From positions 186,001-250,000 of the forward strand of contig CASGAP010000001.1 in assembly GCA_949299515.1 (NCBI GenBank): a stretch of DNA of 64,000 nucleotides, in the 5' to 3' direction. The stretch is from an uncultured Desulfovibrionaceae bacterium. Lineage in GTDB: Bacteria > Desulfobacterota > Desulfovibrionia > Desulfovibrionales > Desulfovibrionaceae. A model generated the notes under the pieces. It worked only from the letters and a program-made list of their open reading frames with translations. It was not told the DNA's origin and did no database searches. This document shows positions 27,749-36,636 of this stretch, piece after piece. The position numbers were made by a program, and so were the translations under genes. Every line of letters starts with the position of its first letter. The stretch's first letter is position 1.

Positions 27749-28942
27749 ATGATAAAAGCACTTGTTGTTGATGATTCCGTTTTCATGCGTAATTCTATTT
27801 CCCGTATGCTTTCCACAGATCCTGAAATTCAGGTTGTCGGTCAGGCCGGTGACGGAATAGAAGCGCTGCAGAAAATTAAGGAACTGAACCCTGATATTAT
27901 TACGCTTGACCTTGAGATGCCGCGCATGGACGGGCTTCAGATGCTTGAAAAGCTGATGAGTACGAATCCCAAGCCTGTTCTTATTATCAGCTCGCTGACC
28001 TACGAAGGCGCAGAGGCCACGTTGAAAGCTTTGGAACTCGGCGCTCTCGATTATATGCCGAAGTATGTGGAAGGAACTACGGTTTTTGCCATTGCCCAAA
28101 AAGAGCTCACGGAAAAAGTAAAATTTTTGGCAAAAAAGAACGTGTCCATGCGTTTTCTTACCGCAAAACTGCGCAGCAAGCCTGCGGCGCCGCGTCCTCA
28201 AAGTACGGGTACTGCTGTTTCTTCTTTGCGTTCTGCGGGGATCGTGGCGGCGCATACGCATTCCGCAGCCGGTTCTTCCGCTGCTTCCCGATTAAGTTCC
28301 TTATCTTTGAAAGCGGCTCCGGGGCAGGCTACGTATGTTTCTTCCAATGAACCGCTGCCCACGGGAAAACCAAAACGCGACATTGTTGCCATAGGCGTTT
28401 CCACCGGAGGGCCGCCGGCCGTGCAGAAAGTTCTTTCTGCTCTGCCGGAAAATTTTCCTGCCTGTATCTTGATTGCCCAGCATATGCCTGCAGCGTTTAC
28501 CGGCGCTTTTGCCAAACGTTTGGACAGTCTGTGCAAAATTAAGGTTAAAGAAGCACAGGACGGCGATACGCTTATAGCCGGTGTTGCCTATGTCTGCCCG
28601 GGCGGACAGCATATCAGCATTCAGGTCCGCGGAGCAATGCCGCATATTAAAATTTCTCCGGAGCCGACAACGGAACTGTATAAGCCTTCGGCAAGCATTT
28701 TGAACCAGTCTGTTGCCGTTATGGGCAATAAAGTTGTGGGTCTTACCATGACGGGCATGGGCAGTGACGGCTGCGAGGGCACGAAAGTTCTGCGCGCCAA
28801 AGGCGGCTATATCATTGCGCAAAGCGAAGATTCCTGCGTTGTGTACGGTATGCCGCGTGCTGTTGTTGAGGCTAAACTTGCGCATGAAATTGTCGATTTA
28901 GATGACATAGCTGAATCGCTGATCAGAGCCCTCTATAAATAG
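27749..28942 (+). CDS. cheB: Chemotaxis protein-glutamate methylesterase/glutamine deamidase
   Basis: 397 residues. Receiver domain at 1-120 with phospho-acceptor D54 (D9/D8 acidic pair upstream), a Ser/Ala-rich linker (about 145-205), then the methylesterase domain with catalytic S218 (G-V-S-T-G-G), H245 (Q-H-M-P) and D340 (G-S-D-G). It removes methyl groups from chemoreceptors when phosphorylated by CheA, giving adaptation. It heads a block with a HEAT protein, cheR, cheY and cheA. No receptor or cheW gene is in the window. Confidence 0.96.
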   Translation: MIKALVVDDSVFMRNSISRMLSTDPEIQVVGQAGDGIEALQKIKELNPDIITLDLEMPRMDGLQMLEKLMSTNPKPVLIISSLTYEGAEATLKALELGALDYMPKYVEGTTVFAIAQKELTEKVKFLAKKNVSMRFLTAKLRSKPAAPRPQSTGTAVSSLRSAGIVAAHTHSAAGSSAASRLSSLSLKAAPGQATYVSSNEPLPTGKPKRDIVAIGVSTGGPPAVQKVLSALPENFPACILIAQHMPAAFTGAFAKRLDSLCKIKVKEAQDGDTLIAGVAYVCPGGQHISIQVRGAMPHIKISPEPTTELYKPSASILNQSVAVMGNKVVGLTMTGMGSDGCEGTKVLRAKGGYIIAQSEDSCVVYGMPRAVVEAKLAHEIVDLDDIAESLIRALYK

Positions 28943-28964
28943 ACCTTGAATTGGGGAGATAACC

Positions 28965-30935
28965 ATGACTGAAGATCAAAATATATCTGCTGAAGAAACA
29001 ACCATGACAGAGCAGGAAATTCTGCAGGCGCTTGCTTCCGATGATTCTTTAGTTGTCCGCCAAGCCGCTTTTGAAGCTGCCAACCAGGGCTTGAAATCCG
29101 CTTTGCCGCTTTTGGTGAAGCTGTTTGAAAGTTCAAGCATGGGCATTCAGGAAGCCGTTGAAGTGGCTGTGCGAAAAATCCGCGGGGAAGAAGCCGTGCG
29201 GCTCATTATCCCCATTCTGCGCAACGAAGATGCGACAGTTAGAAATATTTCCATGGATATTCTGCGCGAAATTGCGGAAGACGATGTTCAGTCCATGATT
29301 GATCTTGTATATGACGAAGATCCCGATATCCGTATTTTCGCGTCGGATATTTTAGGCTCGATCCGCAATGCCAGCGTTGTGCAGGCTCTTTGCGAAGCTC
29401 TTCTCCATGACCCGGAAGTCAATGTGCGTTATCAGGCTGCCATCAGCCTCGGCGAAATAAAAGATCCCAAATCCGTCGATGTGCTGAAACAGGCCATAAG
29501 CGACGAAGAATGGGTGCAGTATGCCGCCATAGGCGCTTTGGCCAAAATCCGCGATACGCACAGCGTGGACATTCTGCTGCAGGCTCTCGATACGGTTTCT
29601 CCCCTGGTTGTTTCCATTATTATCGAGGCTTTGGGCGATATCGGCAGCGTAAAAGCCGTACCCAGGCTTTTGGAATATCTTTCCAAATGGGAAGGGCCAA
29701 TCCGCATAAAAGCGCTGAAAGCCGTTATCCAGATTTTAGGTCCTAACGCCCTTAATCTGCTTGGGGCGCAGCAGCTGTATTCTTTCCAGGAATATATGAT
29801 CGAAGCCCTGCAGGAAAAAGACGAAGAAGTGCTTATGACCGTTCTTTCAGGCCTGTCCACGGCAGGCATGAACCCGGCGGCAACCAAGGCTATTTTGGAG
29901 CTTGGCAAACGCATTGATCCTGATGTGCAGATTGAACTTCTGCAGAAAATTATCGAAACCTTGAAGGATATCGGCTACAATGAAGAATTGGAGCTTGCCC
30001 TTGCCAGCGACAACGAACTTGTGCGCAAAATCGCCATCGAAACCTGCGGAAACCTGGAAGGCAAGGCCGGACGCTTTGTGCTGAAGCGTCATTTTGAAAA
30101 AATGACCCGTGAGGATAAAATCCGGTCCATTGAACTGCTTTCCTTAAATTCCGACGAACACGATATTCCGTTTTTTGTGAACCATCTCGAAAACAGCCAG
30201 GAACCGCAGGTAATCTGCGCTTCGCTGCGCTTTTTGGGCGTCAAGCAGAAATATGTGCAGGCAGCCGGAATTATGCTTAAATTCCTTGAGAGCGAAGAGC
30301 AGAATATTCACGATGCCGCCCTTGAAGCCTGTCTTGCCCTGGAAGATGAAGATACGATTTACAAAATCACCGCGTACAAAAACAATCCCCGAGCAGATCT
30401 GCGCAAAATGGCAGTCTATACCATGGGATATATCAATGCGGAATTTTTCTTCGAAGACCTTGCCACCGCCATGGACGACACCGACGCATCAGTGCGCAAA
30501 ACGGCAATCGAAGCTATCGGTTACGGTCTTCCGGAGTCTGAAGCGAAAAACAAAATGCTCATTTTTGCCATGCAGGATGAAGATAAGGACGTGCGTCTCA
30601 GCACTGTCGGCATTATGAGCGAGCAGATGAACGAAGAACTTGTTCCTTCCCTTATATCCGCCCTTTCCGACAATGACGACTGGGTAAAAATGAGAACGCT
30701 GGAAGTTCTCGGCCTGTACAGAATAGAAAGCGCTGTTCCCATTATTATTGAAATGATTCCAAAATCAGAGCAGCTTGTAAAACTGAAGATTATCGAAACA
30801 TTGGCATTAATAGGGGGAGATCAGGCATTCCAGGCTTTGCTTGGACTTGTTAGTTCTGACGATAATGAGATTCAGCAAGCAGCACAAATTGCTATGGAAT
30901 CCATTACACGCGAGTTAGGGGTGGGTAATGAGTAA
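28965..30935 (+). CDS. HEAT-repeat protein in the chemotaxis block
   Basis: 656 residues made almost wholly of HEAT/PBS-lyase-type helical repeats of about 31 residues, with recurring D-x-x-V-R and A-I-x-A-L-x-x-I patterns (for example near 75-105, 145-205, 540-640). It is acidic, with no signal peptide or membrane helix, so cytoplasmic. Such solenoids are scaffolds for protein binding. It lies between cheB and cheR, overlaps the cheR start by 8 bases and has a GGGGAG ribosome site, so it is made with the adaptation enzymes. A scaffold tying CheB/CheR to receptors or to CheA is a reasonable guess, not shown by sequence. Confidence 0.8.
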   Translation: MTEDQNISAEETTMTEQEILQALASDDSLVVRQAAFEAANQGLKSALPLLVKLFESSSMGIQEAVEVAVRKIRGEEAVRLIIPILRNEDATVRNISMDILREIAEDDVQSMIDLVYDEDPDIRIFASDILGSIRNASVVQALCEALLHDPEVNVRYQAAISLGEIKDPKSVDVLKQAISDEEWVQYAAIGALAKIRDTHSVDILLQALDTVSPLVVSIIIEALGDIGSVKAVPRLLEYLSKWEGPIRIKALKAVIQILGPNALNLLGAQQLYSFQEYMIEALQEKDEEVLMTVLSGLSTAGMNPAATKAILELGKRIDPDVQIELLQKIIETLKDIGYNEELELALASDNELVRKIAIETCGNLEGKAGRFVLKRHFEKMTREDKIRSIELLSLNSDEHDIPFFVNHLENSQEPQVICASLRFLGVKQKYVQAAGIMLKFLESEEQNIHDAALEACLALEDEDTIYKITAYKNNPRADLRKMAVYTMGYINAEFFFEDLATAMDDTDASVRKTAIEAIGYGLPESEAKNKMLIFAMQDEDKDVRLSTVGIMSEQMNEELVPSLISALSDNDDWVKMRTLEVLGLYRIESAVPIIIEMIPKSEQLVKLKIIETLALIGGDQAFQALLGLVSSDDNEIQQAAQIAMESITRELGVGNE

Positions 30936-32388
30936 TTTAAATGATCCAAACAGAAAAAGTTTTACTTCCATGTTCGGAACCAAGGCTCCCACGACCGCTG
31001 CACAGGGAACGGCCTCCGGAACTGAACAGAGGAGTTCTTTTTTCAAAAGTTTTGTAAAAAATGACGATGCGGCAGCAAAACCTGCTCCGTTCGGGACTCA
31101 GGCCAAGACCGATGCGCCGCAGCAGCGCGCAAGTTTTACCGGTACGTTAACCAAGCCCGCAGAACCGGCAGCAGCCAAAGCGCCGCTTACCAGCCCGCTG
31201 AAAAAGAGTTCCGTCAATATCCCTTTTGATATCAGCAAGCTGACGCTTGAAGAAAAAATCGCGATTTTGGAAAAAATCAATGCGGAAATTGAAAGCGAAG
31301 CCAAAGACAAAAAAATTGTGCAGCCTTCCGTGTCACGCTTTGCGTCCCCGCAGCCCGCGGCACAGGCAAAACCGACGGCCTCTTCTTTGTTTAAATCTTC
31401 CGTACAGGCACAGTCCAAAGACGGCGGCGTAAAATCCCTGTTTGCCAACCGCAGTGCCAGTCAGGACGCCAATGCATTGGCAAATAACGCCAATGCTATC
31501 CGTTCACCGCTGGCGCGCCGTGCCGCAGGAGCGGATACTTCTGCCAATGAAATTAAAATTACCAATGAAGAATTTATTATTCTTCGTGACTTTTTATACG
31601 ACCAATGCGGTATTTTTGTGGGTGAAAACAGAAAATATCTCATGGAAAACCGCTTGAATACGCGCCTTCGCGAACTTGGCCTGCACAGTTTCGGCGAGTA
31701 TCACAACTATCTGCGCTATGACAAAAACAGAATGGCCGAGCTGAACGAGCTGTTTATCAACATGACCACCAACGAAACCAGCTTTTTCAGAAACAATGTG
31801 CAGCTTGACGTGTTCCGCGACAAGGTGCTTGCCAAGGTTATTGCCGAACAGCGCGCCAAAGGCGAAAAGAAACTCAATATTTGGTCTGCGGGCTGTTCCT
31901 CAGGCGAAGAGCCGTACACCATTGCCATTATCATTCTTGATTTGCTGAAGAACGAAGTGAATGACTGGAATATTAAAATTACGGCAAATGACCTGTCGCT
32001 GGCCATGCTGAATATTGCGCGCAAAGGTGTATATTCCGAATATGCGCTCAGAACGACTTCGCCCGAAATAATAGATAAATATTTTATTAAAGAAGGCAAA
32101 AACTTTAAAATTATTCCGGCGGCGCAGAAACTGGTTCAGTTCGGCCAAATTAACCTTGCCCGTTCCGATCAGCTTGCAAAGGTTGACCGTTCTCATATCG
32201 TATTCTGCCGCAATGTTATCATCTATTTTGACGATGCTATGAAAAAGCACGTAATCAACGCCTTTTACGATAATCTGCTTCCCGGCGGTTACCTGCTTAT
32301 CGGGCATTCCGAATCATTGCACAACATAAGCAGAACCTTTAAGCCCGAACACCATCCGGGTGCTATTATCTATTGCAAACAAAGTTAA
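30928..32388 (+). CDS. cheR: Chemotaxis protein methyltransferase with long disordered N-terminus
   Basis: 486 residues, far longer than ordinary CheR (about 275-290). The catalytic part is at about 207-486: N-terminal helical domain, then W-S-A-G-C-S-S-G-E-E-P-Y-T-I-A SAM site and F-C-R-N-V-I-I-Y-F. It methylates receptor glutamates, opposing CheB. The first about 200 residues are low-complexity (Ala/Pro/Ser/Lys), with recurring short motifs of the type S-x-F-F/S-L-F. The ATG overlaps the HEAT gene stop (ATGAGTAA), so the two are translationally coupled. Confidence 0.94.
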   Translation: MSNLNDPNRKSFTSMFGTKAPTTAAQGTASGTEQRSSFFKSFVKNDDAAAKPAPFGTQAKTDAPQQRASFTGTLTKPAEPAAAKAPLTSPLKKSSVNIPFDISKLTLEEKIAILEKINAEIESEAKDKKIVQPSVSRFASPQPAAQAKPTASSLFKSSVQAQSKDGGVKSLFANRSASQDANALANNANAIRSPLARRAAGADTSANEIKITNEEFIILRDFLYDQCGIFVGENRKYLMENRLNTRLRELGLHSFGEYHNYLRYDKNRMAELNELFINMTTNETSFFRNNVQLDVFRDKVLAKVIAEQRAKGEKKLNIWSAGCSSGEEPYTIAIIILDLLKNEVNDWNIKITANDLSLAMLNIARKGVYSEYALRTTSPEIIDKYFIKEGKNFKIIPAAQKLVQFGQINLARSDQLAKVDRSHIVFCRNVIIYFDDAMKKHVINAFYDNLLPGGYLLIGHSESLHNISRTFKPEHHPGAIIYCKQS

Positions 32389-32440
32389 TTTAGTGATTCT
32401 GGCGTACCGAAAAGGGGCTTTAAATATTTTGCTTTTAGAC

Positions 32441-32467
32441 TAAAGATTTTCAGTCCCTTGCCGTATA
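32441..32467 (+). promoter_or_regulatory. Sigma28 (FliA)-like promoter upstream of cheY
   Basis: TAAAGATT (32441-32448), 11-base gap, GCCGTATA (32460-32467), against the flagellar sigma28 consensus TAAAGTTT-N11-GCCGATAA. 7/8 and 5/8 matches with exact spacing. The leader to cheY is about 70 bases. Confidence 0.5.
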
Positions 32468-32545
32468 GTAAAGTATGCAAAACGAAATTCCGGTATGCTA
32501 TGAAGATTGAAACAAAAAACAATCTTACAGAAGCGTAGGTACTGT

Positions 32546-32917
32546 ATGAGTAATAAAACTATCTTGGTTGTTGATGACTCCAAAACAATTCGGAACTTGG
32601 TGGCATTTATTCTTAAAGCAGAAGGAATGAAGGTTGAAACCGCGGAAAACGGAATCGACGGTCTGGAAAAACTGTATTCCACGCCTGAAATCAATCTTAT
32701 TCTGACTGATATCAATATGCCCAGAATGGATGGTTTTTCTTTTATTGCCGCAGTGCGTGAGCAAGATGCATATAAGGATATTCCCATTATCATTCTTTCT
32801 ACTGAAGGGGGAGAAGATGATATTCAAAGAGGAATCAGCCTTGGCGCTAACCTTTATATGGTAAAACCTGCCCAACCGGAACGTATGGTTCGCAATATCA
32901 AAATGTTATTAGGATAG
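32546..32917 (+). CDS. cheY: CheY-like single-domain response regulator
   Basis: 123 residues, receiver domain only. Acidic pair D10/D11, phospho-acceptor D55 (L-T-D-I-N-M-P), conserved T/S position in I-L-S-T-E, and lysine in V-K-P. Phosphorylated by CheA, it would carry the signal to the flagellar switch (FliM/FliG). The ATG at 32546 is chosen since it matches the CheY N-terminus; the upstream in-frame extension adds 13 atypical residues. It lies between cheR and cheA and may also be transcribed from its own sigma28-like promoter. Confidence 0.93.
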   Translation: MSNKTILVVDDSKTIRNLVAFILKAEGMKVETAENGIDGLEKLYSTPEINLILTDINMPRMDGFSFIAAVREQDAYKDIPIIILSTEGGEDDIQRGISLGANLYMVKPAQPERMVRNIKMLLG

Positions 32918-32945
32918 ACGGGCGCAGCCCTGTAAGGTGGTAGGT

Positions 32946-35900
32946 ATGAGTCAAGAATATTTAGACCCTGAACTTGTTTCTGATTTTATCATCGAATCTC
33001 GAGAGCACCTTGAGACTATCGAGCCTAATCTTTTAGAGCTTGAAAAGTCTCCCGAAAACTTGGTTCTTTTGAACGATATCTTCCGTCCTATGCACTCTTT
33101 GAAAGGTGCGTCAGGTTTCTTGGGTTTAAATCGTATCAATAAACTCGCGCACAGAGCAGAAAACGTGCTTGACGAGCTGAGAAAAGGGACAATGACCGTT
33201 GACCCTGTAATCATGGATATTATTCTGGCAACCACCGATGCCTTCAACAGTATGCTGAACAGCCTCGAAAGCACCAACAGCGAAGGCGATACGCCCATCG
33301 ATCACCTCGTTGACCTTTTGGACAGAATACTTGCAGGCGAACGCTTTACCAGCATGGAAGAAGCGCTGAACGGCGGCAGTGCTCCCGCGGAAACGGCAGA
33401 AGCCGCAGCAGCGGAAACAGTTCCTGCCGCAGAGCAGGATACGGTAATTGACGTGCCGGCAGAGGAAGAACCTGCGCTTGAAGCCGCAGCTTCCGAACAG
33501 CAGACCGCTCCCGAAGCGCCTGCTGCACAGGCACCGCAAACAGACGGAGCCAAAAAACGCCGTGTCATGCCGCCCAGCGAGTGGATACAAACTCTGCCGA
33601 AAAAAGATCCTCTGCAGCTTTCTGCGTTCGGCGAGGAACATTTAAAAGATTTTATCGACGAAGCGCTGGACAATACTTCCATGCTGAACGAAGGGCTTAT
33701 AGAACTGGAAAAAAGCTCTAACGAACATGAGGACACCGGCGAACTTGTCAATACTTTATTCAGAAATTTCCACAACTTAAAAGGAAACAGCGGTCTTATC
33801 GGCTTTCATGATCTGAATGCCCTTACCCATGAGGCGGAAACACTGCTTAACCGCGCGCGTCAGGGTGAGCTTGTTATTACCATGCGGCTTATCGACCTTC
33901 TGCTTGTTGTTGTCGATGTCATGGAAGCGCTGATCAGAAGCATCAACACGGCAGCGGGCAATGCGGAAGTTTTTGATACGTCCGAACTGCTTGCCCAGCT
34001 GCAGGATGCCGTAGCCGGCAACGAGCCGACTTTGCCTCCTTCCATTTTTATTGACGACAATACCCAGGACAGCGAACCGGCAAAAGAAGAACCCGTTCCG
34101 GGCGCGCCTCAGCTTCAGGAAGTTTCCGCTTCCGGCATTAAAGAAATGCCGCTTACATCTATCGGCGCAGGTCTTTTGGACGGCGATGATGATTTGGCGC
34201 TGTTCCAGTCTACGGTAAAACAGCAGTATGCCGTTATTCAGTATGCGTTGAAAGAACTGGAAAAAGACCCGAGCGTAAAGGCTCAGCAGGACGCGCTTTT
34301 CAGAGGATATACCGCAATTCAGAACGCATCCAGCTTTATGGGCTTTAATGAGCTGAAAGAATATGCCCAGCGCACGGCCAATATTGTGGATCAGGGCAGA
34401 ACCAGCGATATAGGCTTTGAATGTTTGGTCCCGCTTCTTGACCAGGAAACGGATATTATCGTGGAAATGGCAAATGCCGCCATTGAACAGTCCCTCATCG
34501 AAAAAAATCCGGAACTTGCCAAAGCAAAAGAAGATGCTGCGGTTCAGGAAACCGTGCCTTCCGAAGAAGAAGCCGCAAAAATGGAACAGGAAGCCGCCGC
34601 AGCCAAAGAAGAACAGCCTGCACCGGCTAAACCCGAAGCTGCTGCGCCCGCTCCTCAGCCAGAGACTCCGGCAGCCGCTCCCGCAAAGGCTCCTGCCGCA
34701 CAGCCAGCAGCTCCCGTACAGGCCGAAGAAAAAGCCGCAGCCCCGAAACCGGCAGCTCCTGCCGCACAGCCCGCAAATCCCGCGGAACCGGCAGCAAAGC
34801 CTGCGGAACAGCCGAAAGCCGCACCGGCCGCAGACCATAAGCCCGCGCAGAAAACGGAACCTGCCAAGCATAACGAAAAATCAGCCACATCCAGCATACG
34901 TGTTGACTATGAAAAGCTTGACCATTTGATGAACCTGATCGGCGAGCTGCTCATTAACCGCAACCGTTATGCGATGATTGCCAAAAATTTGGAATCCAAT
35001 GCCAATGAGATTGACATAGCCAGCGTGGCACAGGATTTATCGGAAACAACCTATGCCATGAGCCGCGTATCCGACGATTTGCAGGATACGCTTATGAAAG
35101 TGCGTATGCTTCCGGTTTCTTCCGTATTTTCCCGTTTCCCGCGCTTGGTGCGTGACCTTTCAAGAAAGGTAAACAAGGAAGTCGAACTTATTTTTGAGGG
35201 TGAAGAAACCGAACTTGACAAGAGCATTATCGAAGCCATCAACGACCCGCTCATGCACCTTATCCGAAACAGTGTCGACCATGGTATTGAAGATGCGGAA
35301 ACCCGCGCAGCGCTCGGCAAGCCCGCAGTGGGCCGCGTTGTGCTCCGTGCGTATCATAAGGGCAATTCCGTTGTTATTGAAATCGAAGACGACGGAAAAG
35401 GCATTGACCCCGACAAAATGCGCGAAGTCGCGATCAGCAAAGGCATTATTACTCCCGAAGAAGCTAAAAACCTTACGGACAGGGAAGCAACAGAACTTAT
35501 TTTTGCTCCGGGCTTTTCTTCCGCCAAAGTGGTTACCGACATTTCAGGCCGCGGCGTGGGCATGGACGTTGTACGTACCAATATTAAGAACCTTAAAGGC
35601 AATATTGCCATACATACCATACCCGGCCAGGGCACGCGCTTTTCTTTGTCTCTGCCGCTGACACTGGCCATTATTGAAGCGCTCATGATTAAAATGGGCA
35701 ATCAGATGTATGCCATTCCGTTAGATGCCGTTGCCACCACAACCAAGCTTGAAAGCAAAATCCTTACAAGCATTAATGGCAGAAAGGCGGTAACTTTGCG
35801 CGGCGAGGTTCTCGGCATTGTGGATTTGGGCGAACTTTTGAACTTGCCAGAAACCCTGAATAACGATATTATATCCGTGGTTATCCTGCAGGATAACGAC

Positions 35901-36092
35901 AGAAGAATCGGTCTTGTTGTGAACCAGCTCCTGGACAGGCAGGAAATTGTTATCAAGCCTCTCGGTATGTATCTGAACAATATCCAGGGCCTTTCCGGAG
36001 CAAGTATTATGGGTGACGGCAGTGTTGTTCTGATTTTGGATCCGCACGAAATTTACACGATGGCTTCGCCTAAAGCCATTGCCAATCAATAA
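32946..36092 (+). CDS. cheA: Chemotaxis histidine kinase CheA with three HPt-like domains
   Basis: 1048 residues from ATG 32946 (AAGGTGG upstream), much longer than E. coli CheA (654). First HPt at about 8-120 with H50 (M-H-S-L-K-G), a second at about 230-330 with H276 (F-H-N-L-K-G), and a third HPt-like region at about 415-500 whose matching motif reads Y-T-A-I-Q-N, so Thr456 replaces His and it cannot be phosphorylated there. A long Ala/Pro/Glu linker (about 530-650), dimerisation helix, HATPase (N-box H-L-I-R-N-S-V-D-H-G-I-E, G-R-G-V-G-M-D-V-V) and C-terminal CheW-like domain follow. A terminator comes right after. Confidence 0.96.
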   Translation: MSQEYLDPELVSDFIIESREHLETIEPNLLELEKSPENLVLLNDIFRPMHSLKGASGFLGLNRINKLAHRAENVLDELRKGTMTVDPVIMDIILATTDAFNSMLNSLESTNSEGDTPIDHLVDLLDRILAGERFTSMEEALNGGSAPAETAEAAAAETVPAAEQDTVIDVPAEEEPALEAAASEQQTAPEAPAAQAPQTDGAKKRRVMPPSEWIQTLPKKDPLQLSAFGEEHLKDFIDEALDNTSMLNEGLIELEKSSNEHEDTGELVNTLFRNFHNLKGNSGLIGFHDLNALTHEAETLLNRARQGELVITMRLIDLLLVVVDVMEALIRSINTAAGNAEVFDTSELLAQLQDAVAGNEPTLPPSIFIDDNTQDSEPAKEEPVPGAPQLQEVSASGIKEMPLTSIGAGLLDGDDDLALFQSTVKQQYAVIQYALKELEKDPSVKAQQDALFRGYTAIQNASSFMGFNELKEYAQRTANIVDQGRTSDIGFECLVPLLDQETDIIVEMANAAIEQSLIEKNPELAKAKEDAAVQETVPSEEEAAKMEQEAAAAKEEQPAPAKPEAAAPAPQPETPAAAPAKAPAAQPAAPVQAEEKAAAPKPAAPAAQPANPAEPAAKPAEQPKAAPAADHKPAQKTEPAKHNEKSATSSIRVDYEKLDHLMNLIGELLINRNRYAMIAKNLESNANEIDIASVAQDLSETTYAMSRVSDDLQDTLMKVRMLPVSSVFSRFPRLVRDLSRKVNKEVELIFEGEETELDKSIIEAINDPLMHLIRNSVDHGIEDAETRAALGKPAVGRVVLRAYHKGNSVVIEIEDDGKGIDPDKMREVAISKGIITPEEAKNLTDREATELIFAPGFSSAKVVTDISGRGVGMDVVRTNIKNLKGNIAIHTIPGQGTRFSLSLPLTLAIIEALMIKMGNQMYAIPLDAVATTTKLESKILTSINGRKAVTLRGEVLGIVDLGELLNLPETLNNDIISVVILQDNDRRIGLVVNQLLDRQEIVIKPLGMYLNNIQGLSGASIMGDGSVVLILDPHEIYTMASPKAIANQ

Positions 36093-36101
36093 CTCATAAG
36101 A

Positions 36102-36127
36102 AAAGGAACAGCAATGTTCCTTTTTTT
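36102..36127 (+). terminator. Terminator after cheA
   Basis: AAAGGAAC-AGCAAT-GTTCCTTT stem-loop with a run of T residues, 10 bases after the stop. The cvpA ribosome site follows at once, so some read-through into cvpA is possible. Confidence 0.75.
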
Positions 36128-36138
36128 ATTGGAGCAGT

Positions 36139-36636
36139 ATGGCTATTAATTATTTTGATATATTCGTGATTATTGTTTTGGCGTTCTTTTTTATCAAAGG
36201 CGCGTACAGCGGTTTTTTTGAAGAAGTGTCCGGTCTTGCGGCCATTGTGCTGAGTATTTTTATTCTGCGCAATTACGGGCAGGATACGGCGGCTTTCATT
36301 GGCAGGTACAGTTCCGGTTCTTTTAATTATCCTATAGCTATAGTGCTGATTGTTATCGGAACGTTTATCGTTGTGGCGCTTGCGGCAAAAATTCTCGGCA
36401 AAATCATGCAGGTAACGTTTACCGGCTGGATTAATAGGATAATCGGCGCGGTGTTCGGTTTGGTGAAGGGGCTTTTTTTGGTGGGAATTATAGCTTTTAT
36501 TCTGTCTTGGTTCCTCAAGGACGACCCCTTGGTCAATACATCGCAGACCATACCGTATTTGCTTGATTTTATGAAAAAACTGGTGGATTTTGTTGTAGGA
36601 AATTATCAATACGTACAGGTGGAAATATGGAAATAG
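36139..36636 (+). CDS. cvpA: CvpA-family membrane protein
   Basis: 165 residues with four hydrophobic helices (about 5-25, 30-50, 65-90, 100-125) and the typical N-terminal D-I-F-V-I-I-V-L-A-F-F-F-I-K-G-A-Y-S-G start. CvpA proteins are inner-membrane proteins, first linked to colicin V production and purine metabolism and later to envelope stress; the exact role is not settled. It overlaps mazG by 10 bases, so the two are coupled. Confidence 0.85.
   Translation: MAINYFDIFVIIVLAFFFIKGAYSGFFEEVSGLAAIVLSIFILRNYGQDTAAFIGRYSSGSFNYPIAIVLIVIGTFIVVALAAKILGKIMQVTFTGWINRIIGAVFGLVKGLFLVGIIAFILSWFLKDDPLVNTSQTIPYLLDFMKKLVDFVVGNYQYVQVEIWK

Noticed and set aside
33777..34871. 364-codon antisense frame opposite cheA
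   Set aside because: Arises from the Ala/Pro-rich linker codons of cheA; the product is Cys/Arg/Phe-rich and implausible.
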